Of a DNA stretch of 64,000 nt, positions 23,167-36,579 are shown piece by piece. The notes beneath the pieces were generated by a model that saw only the letters and a list, made by a program, of their open reading frames with translations, was not told the DNA's origin and ran no database searches. The DNA comes from Owenia fusiformis. Its lineage: Eukaryota; Annelida; Polychaeta; Sabellida; Oweniidae. The DNA lies in NCBI GenBank assembly GCA_903813345.2, contig CAIIXF020000008.1, positions 8,456,366-8,520,365 of the forward strand, read 5' to 3'. The number at the start of each line of letters is the position of its first letter. Position 1 is the first letter of the stretch. The translations under genes were made by a program, and so were the position numbers.

Positions 23167-23934
23167 ATAACTGATAATATCAATGTTTGACATTTAGATA
23201 ATTGTTGAAGATTTGAGTGATACAAACGAGGTATGCAGAAGGATGGAGATATATCACCAGGGCCTGTTTTAATATTGAATAGCAGGGACAATAGAATACT
23301 ATATGCCTTGTCATAAGAAGAGCATTGCTGCACATGGTAACAACTACAGTCAGGACTCAGAAAAACCATAGTACATGTAATGATAATACATGTACATGTA
23401 TTTGCTGAGGACCTCTGGATGACTTTTGCCTATGAATGGCTATACCCATATATCTACCAGGCTATTCATTAATGCCGTTTTTACGTAAAATTAAGCAAAA
23501 TTTTAATCCTGGGATCGAAAAAATATTTGTCATTTTTTTGAGTCACCCTGTATTTTAGAACCCACTTTTTCTGACCTGGACCCAGATTTTCTAAAATGTG
23601 GGGTCGGGGACGGGGACCCACTTTTTTCAGACCCTAATGAAAACACTGTCTACTATAATAAAATAGTTATGACCAAGGAGGATTGGAAACCAGAGTTCCA
23701 ACTCGATAATCTTTAATCTCCAAGTGATGCGATATTGCTGATCATGCCTGTATATTTCTACGCCTGCAGGGAGAATGAACCATTTTCCCAAAAAACTTGT
23801 AGTCCTAGACAATAATCATATACATAACAGCTAGCATTCTGATGTCAATTCCAATGGCAAAAAATGAGGCTTGTTTCTAAAACAGAAAAATTGGTTATCA
23901 AACGTACCAATATGAATATCAGCGCTCTTATCGC

Positions 23935-24020
23935 ATCCTACGACCCCTTTAGATTGTGGTCGTACGCCGGTATCATTGGTAAGCCTGTCTTTCTACAATG
24001 TCGGAGAATGAACTACGCAT
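23935..24020. repeat. Dispersed repeat pair, copy 1
   Basis: ATCCTACGACCCCTTTAGAT through GTCGGAGAATGAACTA recurs at 25331-25414. The segment contains a small ACGACC/GGTCGT hairpin. Confidence 0.65.
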
Positions 24021-24079
24021 TGCACTATTAAATGACCTACCTCGATACATTCCAGAGTATTTTAGAATTCTTTTTATGT

Positions 24080-24440
24080 TGTTAGATCGCCAATTGTATG
24101 GGTTTATCGGCAGAACGAAGAGATTTTAGTTTTTACATCGGAAATATATCAGCAATTTTCAAAATGTCGGAAGGGGAATTCCCCAGGGATTTCCGTTAGA
24201 CTGGTGCATGCCGGGAACTGAATGGAGGAATTTGACGGTTGAAATAAGTTAAATATTACAAGCAAATATTGCTATCAAAAACGAAAACCTCTTCGTTCTG
24301 CCGATAAACCCACACAATTGTGAATTCGACTACACAAAAAGAATGCTAAAATACCAAGGAATCTATTGAAATAGGTATCTTAAGTGTAAGTAGCGTAGAA
24401 AATTCTCCCATGTTGTAATCGTACAGACAAAAGAATAAGA
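24080..24440. repeat. Fragment of the 2558-3935 repeat family
   Basis: It shares GGGTTTATCGGCAGA, GAATCTATTGAA and the TTCTCCCATGTTGTAATCGT terminal segment with 3540-3910. It is internally foldback: the GAACGAAGAG region recurs in complement at 24290-24310. Confidence 0.6.
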
Positions 24441-24494
24441 CATTCGCAAGACTAGAACGTAGAGATAGTCTTGGAACGAGATAATCAGCGCTCA

Positions 24495-24632
24495 TCTTGA
24501 GTACCCCCATAAATGTGGGATCGAATTGGCGTTTTTTTTCTTATTTTTTAATATTTTAGGCACAAGAATGACAAAATATAAGATTAAGAAAAAACGCCAA
24601 ATCGACCCCACATTTATGGGGGTAATCTTGAG
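24495..24632. repeat. Palindromic MITE-like element followed by a C run
   Basis: CTTGAGTACCCCCATAAATG at the left and the complementary CATTTATGGGGGTAATCTTG at the right enclose further pairing (GGCGTTTTTT/AAAAAACGCC). A 13-base C run follows. Confidence 0.65.
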
Positions 24633-24881
24633 AACCCCCCCCCCCCAGCAATTTTTCATTTCAGGTGATCTTCTCATACTTCAGCCTCAAAAAGACATTG
24701 CAAGAATTTAGAACGTAGGATATAGCCTGGTTGCAATAACTGAAATGTCGAAATAATTGTTTTAACACCTGACAATGAGTAAAACATCATAAAAACAAGT
24801 AATAAATAAAAAATACAAAACCTTTCCAGAGTGACCTTGACACCTTTATTTACCCACAATTCCGTTGCTATCAACTTCCGG

Positions 24882-24905
24882 CATGAAATTCGAACGAAAG
24901 ATTTT
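24882..24905 (+). other. Weak candidate first exon (MKFERKIL)
   Basis: CTTCCGG, an ETS-type promoter motif, is directly followed by ATG, eight codons (MKFERKIL) and a gtaagt donor. No downstream partner was identified, so this may be chance. The protein family is not recognised. Confidence 0.2.
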
Positions 24906-25165
24906 GGTAAGTATTTATGATATCTTATGTTTATATGCATATAATTCCAGCTCATTAAACAATATTAGATACCATTAGATATATGCTTACGAAAATCTCT
25001 GTCCATTGATATGTGCGAGGTTACAAGTGCATTTGAGGGCATCAGCCTGTTTTTTTTTGTGAATATTTTCGCCAGTCCAGAAACTCAGGCTCAATTCAAG
25101 ACAAGTCAATCTTCCAAAAGAATTCGTCTAGAAGGAAAAAGAAGTCAATAGAGCAAGCCTTGACT

Positions 25166-25594
25166 CAGGGCTGTCAACTTGGGACCATCTAACATGAGTG
25201 ACTTCCAAATGTTGAACACCTTCCTTCAAATAAATATTTACAGTTTGTAAATATTTTCGAAAACAAATGCGTGATATAAACACATATTTTGTACCAAATG
25301 CGTGACATAAACGTTTTTTTTCACCGTTCGATCCTACGACCCCTTTAGATTGTGGTCGTACGCCCGATTCATTAGTAAGCCTGTGTATCTACAATGTCGG
25401 AGAATGAACTATGCATCGGTAGGATACGATAAATTTTACCGTATCGGCATTTCACAGAAAACGATTTTTAAAAATTTCAACAAAATGCATGATTTGCGTG
25501 ATATTTGATCATACACGCTAAATTGATGCGTGATTTCTATTTTTCCAGCAAATGCGTGACAATCACGCCTAATGCGTGAGGGTTGACAGGGCAG
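25166..25594. mobile_element. Second CAGG-CTGTCAAC element with 6-bp duplication
   Basis: Starts CAGGGCTGTCAACTTGGGA and ends GGTTGACAGGGCAG; TTGACT is duplicated at 25160-25165 and 25595-25600. It contains copy 2 of the 23935 repeat (25331-25414), suggesting nesting. Confidence 0.7.
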
Positions 25595-25600
25595 TTGACT

Positions 25601-28280
25601 CAATAAGCAAATAAAAGTAAAAAGGAAATTATCCTTGTAAAGTTACCACATTTTGATCAAGGCCAAAAAAAGCAGGGAAATGTAAAAAATATTCATACTG
25701 CAGGACCTCATTGGATAGGTTAAAGTCTATTTCGCGGCCTGACTGCGTCGGTAGAACTTGAAAAATAAGATTTACCTGAAGATTAGGAGTCTTACTTCCC
25801 CTCTAGAGGTTAGAACACACATTTCAATGAAACCCTATCTCCTTTGTTGCGTCAACTATAGAGCATTTAGTACATTATCCAAGAGGTAAATTATGGACCG
25901 TGAAAATGAATGTTATCCTTGTAAGTTCGGGAAGTTTCAATACGATAAATTACCGAACATTTGTGAAAATTGAATGTTTGTTTGTTGATTTTATAATTTA
26001 CACATGCGTGTATTCTTCTATACTTTGGTCTAAATTATAAAGCATCACGAACAGGTCCCACTGTATTATGTGACTAATACAGCAGACAACCCATTCATTC
26101 AGACCAATAGTTCAACTGTAGATCATGCAGTTTCTTCTATCTTAGAACAGGCCATCTTCCTCTGCCCTGTCCTAAACTTGTCTGCAAAAGACAAAACATT
26201 CTTTTCTAATTTTTTATTTTTAATTATTTTTCAAGTTCTACAAATTTTTAAGGCGATTCAGTTACTCACCTCAAGAGTCCTCTACAGATCTTATTTAAAT
26301 AAAATGCTTTATTGACCTATAATCAGTGCTCTCCTTATACATCGGACCATGTGACAAATCCGACTGCTTTTGCTCTGGGCTGACCAGGACTGACAGACTT
26401 TCAGTCGAGTGTGCGACGTAGAAATGCTCACCAAATTATGGTCCAAACATTCGGTCGGATTGCCCTTTTATCCGTCCCTAGGAAACTTCAAATATTTCAA
26501 AAGATTTTCAACAATTTACGTTTCCTGTTGGTGTTGTTTTTCTGGAGAGTAAAGGCGCCACCTGGCGAGAAGAACTACTGTTCAAAAACTGAAAGTTTTT
26601 CAGTGTTTTTCAATTCAAGAAATGATTATGTTTGACAGTCTAATTGGATTGCTGAGAACCCGATATTTACATTACCTTAATAATTTTGATAAATATTTTA
26701 TAAGTAATAAACTTCACATTTATTAGGGGTATGGCTCATGTGGTGAAAAGTATGATAATTATTTATAACCTTACAACACAGAGATATGGTTGTAGATGCT
26801 ATCACTTTTGTCAAAAGTATAAGATAATTCAAGATTTAATTCCTTATGAAATTTTGAGATTTGATCACATTAAATGAAGTTATTTTGTTGTTATGACAAC
26901 ATCAAATAAGAAGGGCAAACAAAAGAAATTTCTGCATTTAATTAAAATAACTAAGTAGGGATATCTTATCTTGATATCTTGATCTTTTGATACTTTTATC
27001 CGGTTTTAGAGCAGATATTTGGGACTGGATTTCAATTTACTGGCCGAATATTCGGTATGAGAATTTACTTTTTGTTTCAGCCTAGTGATGTAAAACATAA
27101 ACAGAAATGCTGTAAACATATTGTTCCTGCTATAAATAAACTTTTCATCAAAAACTTAGAAGAGAATTAATATGTGATCCAACAATTGTTAAAATTTAGG
27201 GAAGTCACGCTGAGAAAACCCATGCACCGGTATACATCTAGAATTTTCTGGAATATCACATGCCATACAAAATTGATTGATCTTCTTAAAAAATATCAAC
27301 GATAAACCTCATATGTAAAACATTCTTGATATATTTCTCTAAATCTTATATGCATTTTGCACCAGTTTGACCTTATACCTTATGTATATCTAATCTTTGA
27401 AACAGATGAACAGATGGTTATCATAATAATATAATTTTTCATATTCGACCGTTTTAAGTTCCTCAAGGATCATATTCATCATTAAAAACACTCTCCTAAA
27501 TGATATTTGCATTAATATTTTTGTGATGATTCTAAATAATTTTTGACATCTTTCTCTAGTGTTCATATGTCTAATACAACTACAAGCTTACATACATGTT
27601 TTTGTCTGCTCCTTGCTGCTATAATGTTGCTATAAAATGTGATGCATATACCTTTATTATAGTGTTGCATTTTTTATTACTTGAAATATAAATTATGTCC
27701 AACCATATTATTGTAACATACTGTGGTAGTTTCAATATCTATAATATATTTGTTTCATTTTATTATCCCATCAATCAAACCACGTTGTCTCAATCCACAT
27801 GGCTGCCTGTATATCCACATGTAACATGTAGCACATTTTAAATGCAGATTGTTACAGTATTTTTTGTTAGAACTTTTTTTTGTAACATATTTATTTGCTA
27901 TAATTTTGTTTTTACATCATATACAGTATTGTATCATTGTTTACATAATAATAATAGGAAAAACACTGATTATAATTTTATTTTGGTTAAACTGGCAGTA
28001 ATTATTATGGTGTCGATTCAATCCAAAATCTAATTTAAAAGATGGCAAATAACTTGAAATGATATTCCTTTTTAATGTGGATTTTATCTTTAAAATCTGC
28101 CTACATATATTTTTATCTTTAGCATTATCTGTTCATTAATGACTTTTTTGAATAAAAAAGTTTAATATGTGAATCTAATGTATGTTTCATCATTCAATAT
28201 TGCTAATAATAGATTGATATTTTTATAATGGGATACCTGTAGCTAAAGAATATTGCCATTGTGATGGTTAGCACATACCT
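25601..28280. other. Intergenic, no gene seen
   Basis: A+T-rich, with many short frames lacking splice context. No recognisable protein motif or bounded element was found. Confidence 0.5.
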
Positions 28281-28286
28281 TCATAA

Positions 28287-29411
28287 CAGGGTTCGTACAC
28301 ACCTGGAAATGTCAGGGAAATTGATTTATTTTTCCAGGTGCTGGAAATGTCAGGGAATTTTAAAATTGGGTCAAAAAGTGCCAAAAATGTCAGGGAATTT
28401 TAGAACAGTATATGTGTCAGGGAAATGTCAGGGAATTTTGTATGATTGTTGAAAAAATCATGTTCCAGCAAAATACACTTTAAGGTGTACACAGGATATC
28501 AATGAAATCCAAAATTGCCCCACACAGGAGTTGCTACTTTTCTTTAGATCAACATTTTGAAGTTCCAGTTTTTATTTGGATTCATTACAAAACATTAACA
28601 AATTATAGTTTTAAATGCTTAGAATGCACCATATACAATTGTCAATTTTGAAAAATTGCCAGGGGTGAACCCCCATACCCCCCTTTTGGTTTTCCTTCTC
28701 TCGCAATGATGCAAACCCCAAAAGGTGCACCTCCTTGACACTTGTTGGCTATGCCCCTGTACATGTATGTTTACCTTTGTCCTAATGCAATGTAAATATG
28801 GAAAATTGAGAATATAATGTATCAGGAATAGATTAGTGAATAAGACGGCCTGTAGAAGTTAAGTTAAGTCATGAGAAATGGTACTAAAGGACAAACCCAA
28901 AATGTTTCATAATAAGTCTTGTTACGCGGAATATGGCATATATTCATGGTTGTGTGGTATTTGTGAAACTGGGGAATATGCCATACTCACCCGCGGTATA
29001 TGGCATATTCCACAGGTGAGTATGGCATATTTCGCAGTGAATATGCGATACATTGATTTCACTGCGGAATATGTCATACTCTCCTGCGGAATATGGCATA
29101 CTCAACTGCGGAATAAGATGCACTAAGATGTTGATTCATAATAATAATTTATAGACTTTAGCACATTCATTGAATCGATGTAATTGACAATTGCGTATTT
29201 CCGTATCGCATTCTCTTTGGTTAATATGTTAACAAGTTAATATGCTATATTAGTCGCGGAATATGACATATATTTGTATCATGTTTACCGCGTAACAGAG
29301 ACTTTTTAGAGGCCGTGGAAGGAAAACTAGATCTGGAAATTTCCTTTTTTTGCCTGGAAATGTCAGGGAATTGTCAGGGAAATTCATTTTGAAAAAGGTG
29401 TACGAACCCTG
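28287..29411. mobile_element. 1125-bp TIR element (CAGGGTTCGTACAC) with 6-bp duplication
   Basis: 14-base perfect terminal repeats, CAGGGTTCGTACAC, and duplication TCATAA at 28281-28286 and 29412-29417. Subterminal regions carry repeated AATGTCAGGGAA motifs in both orientations. The centre (28928-29120) is an array of GCGGAATATGGCATA motifs in alternating orientation. No transposase frame. Confidence 0.8.
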
Positions 29412-30388
29412 TCATAATATATCTATGTAGTTAAATTGCTTCATAATAACCAGTTGAACTAAAAGAATATGAAATTGAAAGACTGTTGTGCAATAATATA
29501 TGAATAAACATATTCATACTGTATATGAATGACATTTGTATATAGATTATCTAATCTTTCGTGCAATAAACCTGTGCTCTTTTGTAATTTGAGGTCTATC
29601 AGCTATGTTAATCTTTCACAATTTTTTCAGAATTAACCTGTCAGAGAAGCATCAAAATATAAGAGGTTACAGACTTTATAAGCCAATTCAGAAGCAATCC
29701 AAGATATACAAATGTCATTCATGTGCAGTATGCATATATTTTTCCATATATTATTGCACAGTGGTCTTTAGATATCTTCTGGTTTAGGCCCAACTGGTTA
29801 TTATGAAGCAATTTAACAAACTGTACAATATGTTATCTTTATCAGTCTCCAAAAAGTATCATACCATAATATAATGTCAGTCAAGATCTGTTTAGTTAGT
29901 GGTGCTTGATTATTATTCCAAAATCAAACCAAAGTTGTACACCTCATCCTTTTAGGAATTTCTTAAAAATGTAAATTAATACATCTTAAAGTTTCAAAGA
30001 AAATAGGAAGAAACATTTAAGAGTCATTTCCCCTGACTGTATTGAAGACTTGAAAAAAGGTCTCTTCCTGATTGATTTATGTATGATCTATTAATTATCC
30101 TCGAACACTTTATCCATGAACTTACAGACATTCTATAGAATCTGTGATATATTATATACTGGAGAAATCTAATTTGATAAAAATATGTTATGAAAGTTTT
30201 GAAAGATGGCACTACCTGTCTGAAAGCCATTCCGATCTTGAAATTCTATATACTAATGTTATAGTTTTGCATGCGTGGCCACCACCGAGGGGATATGAAT
30301 TTACATTTAAAACATTTTGTTTTAAAAGAATTCTGAGAAATTGTATGAAATGCTATTATTCTGTCATGGCCTGACAACCAATACAGCA

Positions 30389-30598
30389 CAGGCCCATTGC
30401 CAAGGGGGGGGGGGGTTACTTTTTGGAAAATTCCAGAAAGTCACTTTTGACAATTTTGCTCCAAAAATGGCCAAAATCACTGAAAAAGTTCTCAGAAGCA
30501 GAATGGTGAAAAACTGTATGATTTTGAAAGAACATTTGGCCAGGGGGGGTTCGCTCAATCCCATCGAAACCCCCCCCCCCCCCCTGGCTACAGGCCTG
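30389..30598. mobile_element. 210-bp MITE with G/C-run termini
   Basis: Starts CAGGCCCATTGCCAAG followed by a G run; ends with a C run followed by TGGCTACAGGCCTG. Inverted ends are imperfect and a target duplication is doubtful. Confidence 0.55.
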
Positions 30599-30659
30599 CA
30601 GCGTTATATATCAGTAATAATCAAACGTTGGTAGTAAGTAATCTATCAGTTATTAGAGA

Positions 30660-31445
30660 ATTTTCGTTATAAGTTGTTTCAAAAACTTATACGTATACTT
30701 ATAGTTTAAAGGGTCTTGTCGAACTAAAATCAATTCAAATTGATTTTCATAATCTGTACCAAGTGGGGCATAACTATTCCCGATATAGTCAAGCTCCATC
30801 ATCAACTAGGGACTGCGAATACAATGTCCTTTGCTAGTGTCAATTATGAACACGATAAACTAAACGCTAGTTGACGGGTCCTTGTAGTGTACGATAAACA
30901 AGACCCTTTAAAGTGAATCACTACACGAACGAGTCGATCATTTCAAAGTTCTCATGAAATTATAAGGTCAATTTTTAAGTTTTTACGTATAAAAGGGCCT
31001 TTATACGCAGATTATAAACTTACAGAGTTGGATCTCCGCATAGTATATGTGTGGACCTACTGACCAGAATGGCTTATTAAAATTAATCGGCTGAATACTA
31101 GGCATAGTATCCAATCAAACAGCTCGACTCATTCATTAGCTGAACTAATTCTCCCTTCGTTATTTCTACAAGGTGATTCAAAACGATCATCTACAAAAAA
31201 TATATTTGAGAGTAGATAAATCTGTAAAACCTGTGTGCTATATCAGCCTATTTGATTCTAGAAAACACATATGACACAACTAAACATGCTTTACATCAAG
31301 GGGGTACGGATGGTATGCCATTGGCCCTTTTTATTACCGTCCTAGGAGATATTTCCCGACGAATTAGGAAATTATGAAACACCTTGTTTATTGGGTTTAT
31401 AAGTATAAGTATACGTATAAGTTTAAAAAAAACTTATAACTCTAA
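30660..31445. mobile_element. Inverted-repeat element carrying a nested TTAA MITE
   Basis: GTTATAAGTT and AACTTATACGTATACTTATA near the left end recur in complement at 31400-31440. The TTAA element at 30710-30907 sits just inside the left arm. Confidence 0.55.
30710..30907. mobile_element. 198-bp TTAA-flanked MITE
   Basis: TTAA at 30706-30709 and 30908-30911; inverted ends AGGGTCTTGT and ACAAGACCCT. TTAA targeting suggests mobilisation by a piggyBac- or Kolobok-type transposase. Confidence 0.7.
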
Positions 31446-31584
31446 TATCTTAATTGTCTCGGTATAGCTGTGAAATAATGTACCCTTTGAAACACAACAA
31501 TATTTTTTTTTCATAATAAGCCCTTTGGATTAACTGAACCATCTGTCTGTCTATTGGTCTTTCATCTTGTCATCAAAATTCCAG

Positions 31585-31662
31585 GAAAACCACTTACTTT
31601 TCATCTTGAGATTTTCACAGATCTTGCAAGAGCAAACCAGTACCAAGATCTGATAAGTTTAG
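31585..31662 (+). other. Orphan exon candidate, phase 1-1, unrecognised protein
   Basis: After an acceptor (aaaattccag) 78 bases read as KPLTFHLEIFTDLARANQ and seven further residues before a gtatgc donor. The composition looks protein-like and the frame stays open about 20 codons on both sides. I do not recognise the family and found no convincing neighbour exon. Confidence 0.22.
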
Positions 31663-34600
31663 GTATGCTAGGTAAATTACTTGGAAGTCATTTTGCATTT
31701 TTGATAATATGCGTTGTCTTTATAATATAAACATATATAAAGATAAACTTATTTTGAATTGAGAATTATCGCTTGCTTTTATATATTTTTATCTGATGTA
31801 ACTCTATTTTTGTCATAGAATAAACATCTCCAAAATTACTTCATCACAGTGAATGAATGATAAGTCAAAGGAAAGTTATGTACTGAATGAATATATTCTT
31901 CATGGACAATATAGCCTTTGATTACTGCCAATCTCCCCTACTGAATCTATGAATATCAACCAATCCATCATTGGTCTCATGTCTAATCTGCCTGTTATGG
32001 TACATGCTAACTGAAACATCCCATCGCGATAGCCGCGCCCCCTTTGTCTTTTTCCTTCCATAAACGTAGCTCCGCACCCAATATTTAGAGGGGGCTCATA
32101 TCTGAAGAACATTTCCGAATTTTTATAAAATCACACAGATACTGCCTGGCTTCCAAGATGCAAAAATAATTTGCATGGGTAGTGTATCTTGAACACCATT
32201 TTTTATGAATGCTGGGGACGCAGTATTAAAAGGATAGTCTCAAAATATATAGGTCTGGGAAATGTTAAAGGCATACTGCGTCGCTATAAAATGAATTGCA
32301 CTACTATTTTCACAATTTTATTGATATTTGGTGTCAAATACACATATCTTGGTATATTTGAAGTCCCAAAACGGCTTAGTTTCAGAAATACCCCAATTTT
32401 AAATTCAAAAATGACCGTTAGCTCCGCACCCTCCGCTCATTTGCGCCGCACCCAATATTTCCCACAGGCTCTGTCTGCATAGGGTGTTATTGGTGAAATA
32501 TTTTCCAAGTCATTATTATGGGATCAAGGTCAATTGGTTTTATGGGGTCAAGGTCAATTGGTTTTATACTAAGAATCAAGGTTAAACTTATTTCGGGTTA
32601 TTATGAGGCTTAAGAAGGATAACATGTCCAAGAGATGCTGATTGAAGATTTTGATTACTTCAAATAATCACATGTCAGTTTCAATGATGTTTGTCCCCCT
32701 TGAGAAATCTGAAATATCAAAAGCTTAACTTGATAGATGCATTGACACATTGCTTTCAGCAGTAGATTTTGACAAGACATGAAATGTACTGATTAAATAA
32801 TGTTAGGCTGGATGTTAAAAACTACTATGATGTTAATAACTACAAATTGAATACACCAATTATAAAATAATTATATGAATTACATTTAAAACTCTGGTTG
32901 CTTTTCTCACACTGGTAAAATGTTAATTTTGTGATATGAATTAAAAGAAAGTTATTCTGAACATAAAGAATACCAATCATTTGTCTGTATTGAATGACAT
33001 TGATCATTGCACCCTGCCTGAAATATTAAATGTCAACTGTCAGTATTCTACACAAGGTTTAATCTTGCCAATTCCAAGGGTATTGATTAATTTTCTCTTT
33101 TTGTTTACATTTCTCAATATTCCAAATTCTGGGGAATTTCCAATAATTCACAATTAGGGCCTCTTTATGTGTCTTTGTGGACAAGATGCTGCATGCTTAA
33201 TCATTTGATTAAATGTAAAGTTCTTGTACTTTTATTGGTAAAAGACAATAGTTACTAAATGCTTGATTCCCAAAGAGAGCAAATCTCTGGTCTACCTCTC
33301 CTCTGAATGGCCATTTATGAAGATGGACCTTGCAGCTGCCAAATCTGCATAATGCGTTCAATTTTAGGTTGTGAGTCGCAGTTTGGGTGAGGTGTTTTTT
33401 ACCTACGAAGAGATTAGAGAATGAAAAAAGTGTTGACCATTAGATAATGGAGAAACGTTTAGGCTCGTGGTGTTAATTTATGTCTGTTCGCCTCACAATA
33501 ACGATTATAGGGTAGAACTGTGTATTGATCATTCATGGAGTATTCTCCTAGGATTTGTATTGTCATCAGTGGCCTTTATGCAAGTGTGTCACTAGACTTG
33601 TAATCATGTAATATCTAATGCATGCGTATGTCTGCATAGTCGTTGTCCTGGTTATATTGATAACATAGTCGGGCAATAATCTAACATTGTAAATTAAACG
33701 GGAGGTCTTGGATCAGAATGACAGGAGTAAACAGGGGAGGATTCAACAATCTTGGTGATCTACCTAGCATAAAAGCGAGTGGACGCTGCACCCACTTGTG
33801 ATTTTATTTAATGGACTTGTGCCCACCTCGGAATTCAATTGCACCCACTTGAAAATTTGGTCTTATTATGAAAATAAGAATTTTGCACCCAGTTGAGAAA
33901 ACATTCTTGGAAGAACACTGAATTTGTATGTGGGTAGATATTTGGGAGAGGGGTAGGCAGTGTTCAGGCAGGTTAAAATAGATAAGAAAAGTTATATGAA
34001 ATTTGCATGTACATGTTATTTAAAATAAACTCAGATCAGACTTAAGGATATAACAAGCAGGGTGTAGTGTGAGAGAGTGGGGGTATTAATAGAATAGTAG
34101 GGGAGGTTACCACTCAATTTGTACAAGATATTGTGGATGTATATCTCAAATTATTGTTTTGAGAGAGTATTTTTGTTTACTGAATCAGATCATTCACATA
34201 TGTTTTTAACCTGATTAGGTAGGTTGGTTACAATTTGCATTTACTTTGTGTGGAGCCTTTTTGATAAATAGGTTAATGTCATGATATATGTTACAAACAT
34301 CTACCCTTGTTTTGTTAATGTTACAAAAAAGTCATGTTAAACCCATAAGATGAAATATAACTTAAACTTGATATGTATCACATTATGGATTCTTCCCTGG
34401 GTATTTGGTACCTCTGTATATGCAAGCTGGTTGATGATTTATCAATTTCTTATACCAGGAATATTGTATGCAGAACTGTAGAAGCCTAGAGGTAATAGAA
34501 GTTGCTCAGAGACCTTTGTACTAATATAGTTATAACTAAATTATCAATACAACTGTGAATTATGGAATACTAAGCTAAAAATGTTAAAAACCAAGTCTCA

Positions 34601-35450
34601 ATAATTTGAAAGGATGTAAAGTGTACTTGAAGTATAAAAAAACATCTTGAATTTCCAAGGAATGAAATTAGTTTTTTATGAAAATAAATTACACTTGGAA
34701 GCAATTTTATTTGCCTACATATGGATAACATGAAAATATAGAATCAAAGTCGAGGAAATGGATTACAACCAAGATATACTCTAGGATATACCAATAAAAA
34801 TTAATCAAATCTTATATATCTGCCAAAAAGTTGACATGGACATATTTAGTCAAGAACAGTGTTAGGAAAATGATTGACAAGAAAAAGCTTGGCAAATACA
34901 TGTACACACATAGGGGTGATTGCACAAAGTGATGTCTGAATTGTAATATTCAAAACCTCGTGATTTTTTATTGTGAAATAAGACATGATCTAGATTCCTA
35001 TGTTTATAGTACAATGTATGTGGATCAATTATGGGTCAGTTGAATTATTGTTAATCATTGATAGGATGAGCTGAAATGATTGCTCATCATTTTAATGATT
35101 CCGTAGAACATCTGAAAACACAAAACTATCCGATGAAAGTGATGTTATTGAAGAAAGAAATTAGTAAAATGACTAACACGGAATTGAAATTAGTCATTCT
35201 GCTTGACTTTCCTCAAGAAGTCTGAACCAAAATCATTGCTTTTTTACAAATGGAAATATTTTGTGTTGTTAGTATTCATCTTGGTTTTCTTTGTTGGAGT
35301 CTATTTAGATGCATTTGTCTCAGCATTATCATAAATTCCTTCCAAGGTTTAGTCTTAATTATGTCTTAGTCATAAAGCTTGGATCTGGCTTCATACTGAT
35401 CTGTCATGACCTGAGTTAGATTTTTGAAATGTTAATTTGGCATACTCATG
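31663..35450. other. Intergenic, no gene seen
   Basis: No exon with convincing conservation. A duplicated CTCCGCACCCAATATT segment (near 32070 and 32420) and degenerate GCACCCACTTG repeats (33787-33900) are minor. Confidence 0.5.
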
Positions 35451-35571
35451 TATTCTCTCTAATGAGTGCACAGTGCGCTCCCCAAATTAAAATTTAAGAG
35501 GGTAAGATATTGAGAGATGTGCATTCATTAGAACGGTTGGAACTGTACGCTCATTAGAGAGAATACGGTAT
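35451..35571. mobile_element. 121-bp MITE-like palindrome
   Basis: Ends TATTCTCTCTAATGAG and the complementary CTCATTAGAGAGAATA bracket a short core. No target duplication was assigned. Confidence 0.6.
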
Positions 35572-36579
35572 GTACAAATTCCCTTGACCACTTTGCAATC
35601 TTTGAACAGGTTTGTTCTGATAGCAACAGATCAATGATTATGCATTCTATGGTTCAGTGAGATTTTATGCATAACCCAGAAACCATTCACCAGCTCTAAC
35701 TCGAGTAAGTAACTACCAGATAATTTCCATGATTTGTGTGATGAGATTTCTTGCATCTTGAGACTTTGAAAACTCTGTTGCCTTCTTGCGGTGCCAGGTT
35801 TTGTTTAACATCAGTAGACTGCTAACCACATGGGGGTTTCTGGATTTGCAGAGAAAATGCATATGTACAGTGTTGTGACATAGGGTTACAATACTTTCAA
35901 TGTGTTTGGTTTTACTGTGTCAAATCATAGATGGTAACAATTTACTATTACACATTGAATAGGATGTGATAGAATTGCATTTATTGTATTGTATTGAACA
36001 CAAGGCAGTTCTGATTTACAATATTTCTACTATCAATGCAGAGGAGGAAATCTGATCTTATCCAGGCCTTGTGCTTCTCTATTCAAGGTTGATTACTCCT
36101 GATCCATAGATCATAGTTCAGCATCCTTTGTAATATTGGAACAACTCTACCAGATGTCTGCTCCTATTGCTTTTACAGTGTTGTGCTTTATCATCTGCTG
36201 GATCTGATATGACATGCTGATTTAAAATATCTTGGAAGAATTAGTTTATTATCCAAGTAACAGACTTTGGTCATTATTTAAAAAAAATTAGATGGAGTAC
36301 TTATGATGAAAGTGAAATTCTAAATAAACAGTATTTATTAATTAAATTAGATTATTAAAGAAAAATATTTAATTTTTCATTTGAAGGAATATGCTTTATC
36401 AGACCATTTTGATCATTGAAAGAGAAAATGTTCATCTGTCTATTGTAATAGATATAAAGGGAACAGGCATTAGAATAGAAATAAGATCCAGGTGGCCAGG
36501 TGAAAGACAGCCTGAATCTTATTTACATGATTACCTGGCTGCTTTTCCTCACATTAAGCTCCTCCAGATCACAGGGGTT

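Noticed and set aside
24674-24955. 93-codon minus-strand frame upstream of PCMT1
   Set aside because: Considered as an upstream PCMT1 exon, but no suitable donor links it in frame to 21755; composition is random.
30341-30634. 97-codon plus-strand frame
   Set aside because: Created by the G/C-run MITE at 30389-30598.
31900-32112. 70-codon minus-strand frame
   Set aside because: No splice context or recognisable motif; not distinguishable from chance.
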